Positions 56,966-64,000 of a stretch of 64,000 nucleotides of DNA are shown one piece after another; the first letter of the stretch is position 1, and every line of letters starts with the position of its first letter. The DNA comes from Lingula anatina (Eukaryota > Brachiopoda > Lingulata > Lingulida > Lingulidae). The stretch covers positions 428,495 to 492,494 of the forward strand of contig NW_019775691.1 of the NCBI RefSeq assembly GCF_001039355.2. The letters are read 5' to 3'. The position numbers were made by a program, and so were the translations under genes. The notes under the pieces were generated by a model, which saw nothing but the letters and a program-made list of their open reading frames with translations, ran no database searches and had not been told where the DNA came from.

Positions 56966-58128
56966 ATATATATCTTAGACCCCATTCCCATAGACGCTTT
57001 AAACGGGTATTAAATTTAATCCAAATATAACGCATGTGTATAATTTCATCTTCATTTTCAATTTTTTTTCATAGGTTACTAAGGCCCCATTCCCATTCAC
57101 ATCATCTGTCTACGTGGATCTCGTGGACTGTCGCTGACTGCAATCAGCTTAACCTAATGCCACATCTCCTCTTGTTTCCAACATAACTCGTTTAATCACC
57201 AGTTTTTCTGTATTCTACTTAACGTCACGTGATCACTTTTTGCTGTTGACTTGATTGTAAAATTGTTTGTCCTTGTCTAGCGGTACGTTTAGGAAACTCT
57301 CTTACGAAATGTGGTTATGAAATTGTCAAGCTCTCAAAACGTACCGGTACAGTTTAGCAGTTAAAGTATATCGCACCATGTAAAATGGGCCTTAGCACAT
57401 TGAGGCAAACATTTCAACTGGAGAAAAGGGCAAGGAAAAAACCCAATACAACTACTAGAATCTAGTAATCTTTAATCATAATCGATTGATCTATCAGAGG
57501 TCTTTGAGGAACTAGTTCAGCTCCAAGCTAGGAGCGTGATTTGGACTGGTGTAAAGACGTGATAGAGCCAACCTTACATATGTAGTTTACATTTAGTCAA
57601 AATGTCGCTCGAGAAATATAATTCATCCACAAAGAATGGTGAAAATAATGATTTCCATTTATCATAAGAATTAGTTTGTGCGTAACGTCGATGTGACAAT
57701 GGCATGAGTTAGTTAGAAGGGGTCCAAAACTAGCGTAAAAGTATTTAATATAAGAAGGAGATGAAATAAAATAATTAAACATAGCATACGATTTACATCC
57801 ATAAGCTATCGAAAACGAACTTGTTTTTTTATTATTTTTATTGTTTTCTTTTAAATTCGTTTTAACTGTTTATTTCAAGTGATGGCATCTAACTCCATTT
57901 TTATACTATATTTTCTACATGTATATGCATTCAAAATATGTTGCATATAATTCAAAAAGAGTACACTTAATCCTTCATATCATACGATATGATACAATGC
58001 TATTCACATAAATGGTTAAAAATACAGTGTATTTCAGTGATATTGCAGTTCGGACGGAAACTATCACGGAATATTGCAGTAAGCACATTGAGTCGCGGTG
58101 TTTTCGGAGATCCTTGCGGAGAGTTTAA
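56966..58128. repeat. Duplicated 1.2-kb segment, first copy
   Basis: Matches 62819-63966 with scattered substitutions and small indels, for example 9 bp (GACTTGATT) present near 57247 and absent near 63100. It begins ATATATATCTTAGACCCCAT and runs to GCGGAGAGTTTAA, where the palindromic element starts. An internal part, 57081-57396, has CTAAGGCCCCATT and AATGGGCCTTAG ends and may be a short inverted-repeat element. Confidence 0.9.
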
Positions 58129-58351
58129 GGCTTCGTTCACATGCAATGTCTATTTTCTAATTTCTATTTTCTATTTGGGCTATCTTATGATCACGGTCTG
58201 TGCCTTGAATATCCCGCCGCGTAATTACTGGCAGCGCGAGCCAGTTACTTATAGTAACTTGTAGTAACTGGCTCGCGCTGCCAGTAATTACGCCGCGGGA
58301 TATTCAGGCCACATACCGTGATCATAAGACATACCGCAAATAGAAAAATAG
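58129..58351. mobile_element. Palindromic element, first (truncated) reading
   Basis: Same sequence as 58357-58613 but broken at the N after AAATAGAAAAATAG, about 30 bp short of the end. Probably the same physical element read twice from overlapping contigs. Confidence 0.75.
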
Positions 58352-58352
58352 N
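58352..58352. other. Single N: probable contig join inside a palindrome
   Basis: Sequence after the N (TTAAGGCTTCGTTCACATGC) repeats that starting at 58125. Palindromes of this kind commonly break assemblies. Confidence 0.75.
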
Positions 58353-58356
58353 TTAA

Positions 58357-58613
58357 GGCTTCGTTCACATGCAATGTCTATTTTCTAATTTCTATTTTCT
58401 ATTTGGGCTATCTTATGATCACGGTCTGTGCCTTGAATATCCCGCCGCGTAATTACTGGCAGCGCGAGCCAGTTACTTATAGTAACTTGTAGTAACTGGC
58501 TCGCGCTGCCAGTAATTACGCCGCGGGATATTCAGGCCACATACCGTGATCATAAGACATACCGCAAATAGAAAATAGAATTTAGAAAATAGACATTGCA
58601 TGTGAACGAAGCC
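58357..58613. mobile_element. 257-bp near-perfect palindromic (foldback) element
   Basis: GGCTTCGTTCACATGCAATG at the left end is the exact complement of CATTGCATGTGAACGAAGCC at the right end. The arms remain complementary almost to the centre, which is the small hairpin AGTTACTTATAGTAACT at about 58472-58488. Arms carry TGATCACGGT and CCCGCCGCGTAATTACTGGC. No coding capacity. The corresponding place in the second copy of the flank (about 63966) lacks the element. Confidence 0.9.
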
Positions 58614-58897
58614 TGAGGGGCGTCTCTCCCCTCCCCCTCCCCCCCGGGCCCTGCACCGCCTCGTCAGTCAATCACCTCGTTGACAATGGCGGGGTTCAAG
58701 TACAGCGGCGAACAAACAAACAGAGAGATGTGCTTGAGAATTTGTAATCTTGTTGCACTGTCAACACCAGACAAAATCCACACTGTGACACCTTGTATCC
58801 AGCATCACGGGCACCTGTCAGTCAGTTAGGCGGCCAGAGACATGCATAACGCAATGTTTCAGAAGAGAAGGGAGAAGTTACCATTGCAGCAGCCGCT

Positions 58898-58949
58898 ATC
58901 CAGAGTCACGGGCACTGTGTGAGTGTTTTAAGTGCCCGGACCTCTGGAT
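58898..58949. other. Hairpin with 19-bp imperfect stem
   Basis: ATCCAGAGTCACGGGCACT pairs with AGTGCCCGGACCTCTGGAT across a 14-base loop, with three mismatches. The left-arm word is also echoed at 58798-58816. Could be a small structured element; nothing shows that it is transcribed. Confidence 0.45.
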
Positions 58950-60140
58950 AAGGCAGACTTTCAGTGCAGAAGAGACAGGTACACATTGTTCCACTGAGAG
59001 TGAATCATAACAATGCTTTGTGTACACAACAGGTGACAAACAACACCTTTCCATTCACAGCACACATTTCCACACTGGTGGGGCCGTAATGAAAACCCAA
59101 CGTGCCGCGAACATGGATAAATCAGACACAGACTTCCGAGAGCTGACTGTCCTCTCTCTCTCTCTTTCTCCCTCTCTACTCACGGGCTCACTTCTGATCG
59201 ACCCTAGAAACAGGATTAAAAAGTCGTCAGATGCACCGGGCAAGGGGGACCGTGAACACGCCGGTGTCGACGCCTCTTCGTGGCGTATAGGTTCAACTGT
59301 GAACATCACACTCTCAGCAGACGTGGAATCTTGACTTACACACGCTCTGGCAAAGCCCGTTGTGTCACTGTGACGCCTCTGGCGATGCCTGCTGGCGTTA
59401 AGTCATACTGGCGGTGACTAGACCCTATAATACAGGCGATCCAGCATTCCAACTTCGAACTAAGCGCTGGAAAGGGATTGTCTCGTAAAATACGCCTGGA
59501 AGTGGAAGATACGGATCCCCTGTCGTCCAGAGACTTTAGTGGCACCGTGATTCACACGCAGGTGAAAGTGGGGGTGAACATTTGGCGTGGCTTATTACAG
59601 TAATGATCTCCATATATGCACAGCTGTGACACAGGATATAGTTGTTTCAAACAGTCGTAACTCGCCGCCGTGATCGGCATTGGGCGACCAGTGCCCGTCT
59701 GATATAGAATTTTTTTAATTCATTTTTATCAATAGGAACAACAGCCCCTATAACCAGCACTATACTGTGATTAAAAGGAGTGTGGACGAGTGACTGGTAA
59801 CATCGTTGTTAATGTTGTTACAAATTCTGAAGTGTATTTCAAGCCCCCCCCCCCATCCCTTCTCTCGTGATTAGGAGTTGATACCCAAGGTGCTGAGAAT
59901 TCAACGCAGGTCTTATTTAAGTAGAAGTGAAGTTTTACGACATTTAAGGACTTGGAAAAGGGATATTTACCAAAGCTGTTGATCTTCTCTCTGTGCTATT
60001 TCACGGTAAGTGAGAGTACATTTTATAATTTTGTTTACAACTTTGAAATTTGTACATTTGGGGTTGTTTTTTATATCTTTCGTTTTTTTTTTTTTTTTTG
60101 TATTCCTTTCCTCAGGATTTCAGTTTAATAAAAATATAAA

Positions 60141-60172
<32 letters not shown>

Positions 60173-60683
60173 TTCTTAAATTACGTTTTTGTCTTCTCAT
60201 TTTACTTTTATCTTTGCAACAAATTTTTAATACGTAACTATTTAATACATAACAACAGGTGCATCGCGATTTATGTCAGAATCTCTAGTGCTAGTTTCAA
60301 GTACAGCAAGGGCAAATAGACTTCTTATTCTGTAGAAAACTTCAGACCCTGTATAACAATACCATGTCCTATAACTTCACATTCTGGCACTTGGACATGG
60401 CGATTAGATTACCGTGTAAATAACGCTTTGTAATTAAAGGCGATGGAATATAATTAACCATTCCACTGCCAAATGAAAGAAAAATGATTAACCTATGCAC
60501 AATTTCCTCTCTAAATCCATCAGACAGTAGAATGGGAACTTTAAGAAGCTGATCGTCGGAAAAGCAGAGAGTTAGTGATGAAATAACAAGTTTTGTTTCC
60601 TGTCTTCGTAATCCGTGTGTAAATGTTTGAAAGGCTGGACAATGATAATGTTTGTTGTAAAAACTGACCGCTAACCGCAGGGC

Positions 60684-60703
60684 AGGTCAAAGGTCAAAGG
60701 TCA
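60684..60703 (+). promoter_or_regulatory. Triple AGGTCA direct repeat (DR1) nuclear-receptor site
   Basis: Three perfect AGGTCA half-sites, each separated by one A, in a 20-bp block. DR1 spacing is the classical site for HNF4, RXR and COUP-TF type receptors, which are conserved in animals. The target gene is unknown. Confidence 0.5.
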
Positions 60704-62817
60704 AAATCGGGTCTTCAGGCCGACAACGCTGTCGTGTATTATCGTAAATCTCCGGCGTCGTTGAGATCGTGTCTGTTGCCAAGGGTTTTTTATTTATTTT
60801 ATTATTTTTTTTTGCAACTCTCAAACCTCTCTTCCAGTGCGTGTGCGCCAGTGACTGTCCCAATTAAGATGTTATAAGTGCAATTTTTGAAGTCGCTCAT
60901 TGCGCTTATTTTGTTGTAAAATTTTGCTTTAGTGAATTTTCCGGGCTATGCTACTTTCGTTCAACTAACAACATTTCCCCAGGCCTGACAAAATTATCGA
61001 CAATTTTCATACAATACATCTTTTGTGATCAGTTATAACAATCAGCCAGTGATGTGCATCAGTATTTCATTCATTGAACACAAATAGGACCTGGTATCAG
61101 TTAGGAAACATGTTCATTTGTGTGAAATGAAACAGTTTGTGGGAGGGCCAGTATTTGCGTTGACGTAGACCATGGCGTCATGTTAGCCCTCAGACAACGC
61201 ATCCGTGTCTTCCTTGGACGTTATTAGCACGATAGCCTTAGAGTTACTTTTCTTTTAAAAAATTAACCATGCAAAGGCCACCATTTTAGGTTATGTGGAT
61301 CTCGTGGGATGACGTTATTAATTATCATTATTATTATTATTATTATCATTATTATTATAGAAACTTTCGTGTAAATTCTTACAGTGTTACGAGATAAGGT
61401 AAGCAATTAGAACCAAATTGTCTTTTTTCTGTTTCAACATCCTATCAGCTAATCTCAGATAATGTTGACAGTTGAAATGAATTAGATCATGCTGGTAAAT
61501 ATACACAGTGTCTTGGCGGAGAGGAAAGTAAAGTGTTTTGTACTTGTACTTTGGTCGTGTAGGTACCACAATAAGTCTGTCTGAGTGACGCCTAACCGCA
61601 GTTCTGTTTAGACAGAACTATTTTGATTCGAACGTTGGTCTAAACTTGTACCCGAATGACTGGTGCTCAGCTTCGGATCCGTTCAGACCGAACTGTCTGG
61701 GACCGAAAATTGAGCCAAAATGCGCTAAGAGAAGCACTTGAGTATCGGCAAGGGGAGTTTCACCCGAGGAGGAGTGCGCTGTAATTTTTAGGTCTTCGAT
61801 TTATACCAGTTCGATTTGATAAAAATATATATATCATACAACTTTGTATTATTTTTTGTGTAATATTTGCATGCGTACTTTGTATAACTGTGTACACGTT
61901 TATCCTATCTGAATAGTAAATTTGCTAAGTCGCAGACTGTATTTTTAGATGATTCAAATGAAAAATATGTCAACAGTCGAAAAAGGACAAGAAATCGTTA
62001 AAAGCAACACATTCATCAAACGCTGCACAGGTTCCTTTGATAAAAAGGTTTATTTTAGCAAGCAGTGTTCGTTTAACTTCTATGTTCTTAAAGGAATATA
62101 CCGTGAAAACATTTCTAACGGAACGTTCACCCTTGCATTGATTGGTGTATGATCAGTTCAACAAGTCCGTTGTTATATCCAGTACTGTTTTGTTCAGAAA
62201 AACACATGTCAAAATGAAAATGATTATATCATTACAAGGGGAATAAGATATCTTGAAAAGAAACATGAGACATATCTACGAATAAAAGGGCTACAAACTT
62301 AATCTGACAAGAAAGGCGCCAAAATGATAAATAGACAAAATTATTAAACACTGTCTGGAGGGGATATTTTTCACGCTCAGAGCTCCATAAGGAGTTACGC
62401 TAAGAGCTCCGTTAGGAATCTCATTGTTACGTGATCGCTAGTAATGTGCATTCTACGATATCTTTACTGTAGAATACGTTGTTAGTGTTCAAATATTTTC
62501 AGATGTTTCATAACAATCTTTATTCACCGTGTTCCGTCAATTCGCAAGTGATCCATGACCAAAAGTTGTTTAAATGGAGGTCAGCCGAGTGCAAGCCACG
62601 TTTTGTTGGAGTTGCCTAGCTTTCTGTGCACTTTGCTTCGTCTGAAAGGATGTTGATTTGGGGGTTGTTTTGCGATACCTTAGCTGCATCACAATGTTGG
62701 TTATTTTACGGGAAAACATTTATTGGGAGGTCAAGTGGAAACAGTGACGTCATTAATGACAATTTTTATGGACTTAGGATTAATTTATTGTTTTAATGTC
62801 TATTAACTTTTTTTTTC

Positions 62818-62818
62818 N
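62818..62818. other. Single N: probable contig join
   Basis: Separates a T-run from sequence that repeats 56966 onward. Confidence 0.75.
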
Positions 62819-63970
62819 TATATATATCTTAGACCCCATTCCCATAGACGCTTTAAACGGGTATTAAATTTAATCCAAATATAACGCCTGTGTATAAATT
62901 CATCTTCATTTACAATTTTTTCACAGGTTACTAAGGCCCCATTCCCATTCACATCATCTGTCTACGTGGATCTCGTGGACTGTCGCTGACTGCAATCAAC
63001 TTAACTGAATACCACATCTTCTCTTGTTTCCAACATAACTCGTTTAATCAACAGCTTTTCCGTATTCTACTTAACGCCACGTGATCGCTTTTTGCTGTTG
63101 TAAAATTGTTTGTGCTTGTCTAGCGGTACGTTTAGGAAACTCTCTTACGAAATAAGGTTATGAAGTTATCAAGCTCTCAAAACGTACCGGTACAGTTTAG
63201 CAGCTAATATCCAAGTATATCGCACCATTTGAAATGGGCCTTAGCACGTTGAGGCAAACATTTCAACTGGAGAAAAGGGCAAGGAAAAAACTCAATACAT
63301 CTACTAGAATCTAGTAATCTTTAATCATAATCGATTGATTTATCAGAGGTCTTTGAGGAACTAGTTCAGCTCCAAGCTAGGAGCGTGATTTGGACGGGTG
63401 TAAAGACGTGATAGAGCCAACCTTACATATGTAGTTTACATTTAGTCAAAATGTCGCTCGAGAAATATAATTCATCCACAAAGAATGGTGAAAATAATGA
63501 TTTCCATTTATCATAAGAATTAGTTTGTGCGTAACGTCGATGTGACAATGGCATGAGTTAGTTAGAAGGGGCCCAAAACTAGCGTAAAAGTATTTAATAT
63601 AAGAAGGAGATGAAATAAAATAATTAAACATCGCATACGATTTACATCCATAAGCTATCGAAAACGAACTTGTTTTTTATTATTTTTATTGTTTTCTTTT
63701 AAATTCGTTTCAACGGTTTATTTCAAGTGATGGCATCTAACTCAATTTTTATACTATATTTTCTATATGCATTCAAAATATGTTGCATATAATTCAAAAA
63801 GAGTACACTTAATCCTTCATATCATACGATATGATACAATGCTATTCACATAAATGGTTACAAATTCAGTGTATTTCAGTGATATTGCAGTTCGGACGGA
63901 AACTATCACGGAATATTGCACTAAGCACATTGAGTCGCGGTGTTTTGGGAGATCCTTGCCGAGAGTTAAA
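62819..63970. repeat. Duplicated 1.2-kb segment, second copy without the palindrome
   Basis: Follows 56966-58128 to GCCGAGAGTTAAA, then continues straight into GGGGCGTCTCTCCCCTC, the sequence found at 58617 after the palindromic element in the other copy. This is therefore an empty insertion site. Confidence 0.9.
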
Positions 63971-64000
63971 GGGGCGTCTCTCCCCTCTCCCTCTCCCCCC

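Larger units (their letters stand above)
55218..64000. other. Non-coding downstream region with repeats and haplotype-like duplication
   Basis: No gene recognised. AATAAA at about 55886 could serve the GT31-like gene. The sequence at 55434-55500 (ACTATACTGTGATC, GACGAGTGACTGGCAACATC) is echoed at 59758-59820, and AAATTCAGTTGTCATGTGAT at about 55585 is echoed near 25715. (CT)n tracts lie at 56512-56540 and 60143-60172, and an interrupted (ATT)n tract at 61317-61360. A strong donor-like CACGGTAAGTGAG at 60002-60014 could end a non-coding first exon, but no partner exon was found. Confidence 0.5.

Noticed and set aside
58687-58830. ATG with about 48 codons (starting MAGFKYSGEQ) after a G-rich stretch
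   Set aside because: Good start context, but it stops quickly, with no splice-linked continuation or homology recognised.
1-64000. CRISPR arrays, prokaryotic operons, phage or rRNA genes
   Set aside because: Introns, microsatellites and MITEs show animal nuclear DNA; the repeats lack regular spacers.

Overview
This is a 64 kb stretch of eukaryotic, animal-type genomic DNA. One gene has eleven exons with clean GT-AG introns. There are abundant microsatellites, many short inverted-repeat elements, a decayed Tc1/mariner transposase and type II (Golgi-style) membrane proteins. The repeat load, the marked difference between near-duplicate segments and the gene content suggest a highly polymorphic marine invertebrate, such as a mollusc, cephalochordate or hemichordate. 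The phylum cannot be fixed from the sequence alone.

Layout. 1-7.3 kb: no recognisable gene, simple repeats and one short G/C-rich element. 7.3-14.35 kb (+): a complete 11-exon acyl-CoA synthetase of the 4-coumarate-CoA ligase/luciferase type (535 aa), ending in the peroxisomal signal SKL. 16.5-17.8 kb (-): copy A of an intronless, uncharacterised type II membrane protein family. 18-29 kb: non-coding, with a long T-rich tract and many MITE-like repeats. 29.3-30.6 kb (-): copy B. 33.4-34.0 kb: Tc1-like remnant. 34.0-34.8 kb (-): copy C, cut at an N. 41.0-42.4 kb (+): copy F, whose membrane anchor is separated from the main domain by a frameshift. 47.9-49.2 and 50.9-52.3 kb (+): copies D and E. 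53.9-55.2 kb (+): a GT31-type beta-1,3-galactosyltransferase-like protein with an altered metal-binding motif. 55.2-64 kb: non-coding, with a palindromic element and a second copy of a 1.2 kb segment.

The main biological interest is the five-to-six-member family of near-identical luminal domains. Its members lie in both orientations beside a GT31-like gene. I infer a Golgi/ER luminal enzyme, possibly a GT-B-fold glycosyltransferase, but I do not recognise the family.

The main caution is assembly. Four single N bases (34004, 50093, 58352, 62818) each adjoin a segment that repeats nearby sequence. This is the pattern expected when contigs from two haplotypes are joined end to end. B/C and D/E may therefore be allelic pairs, leaving perhaps four real loci (A, B, F, D).
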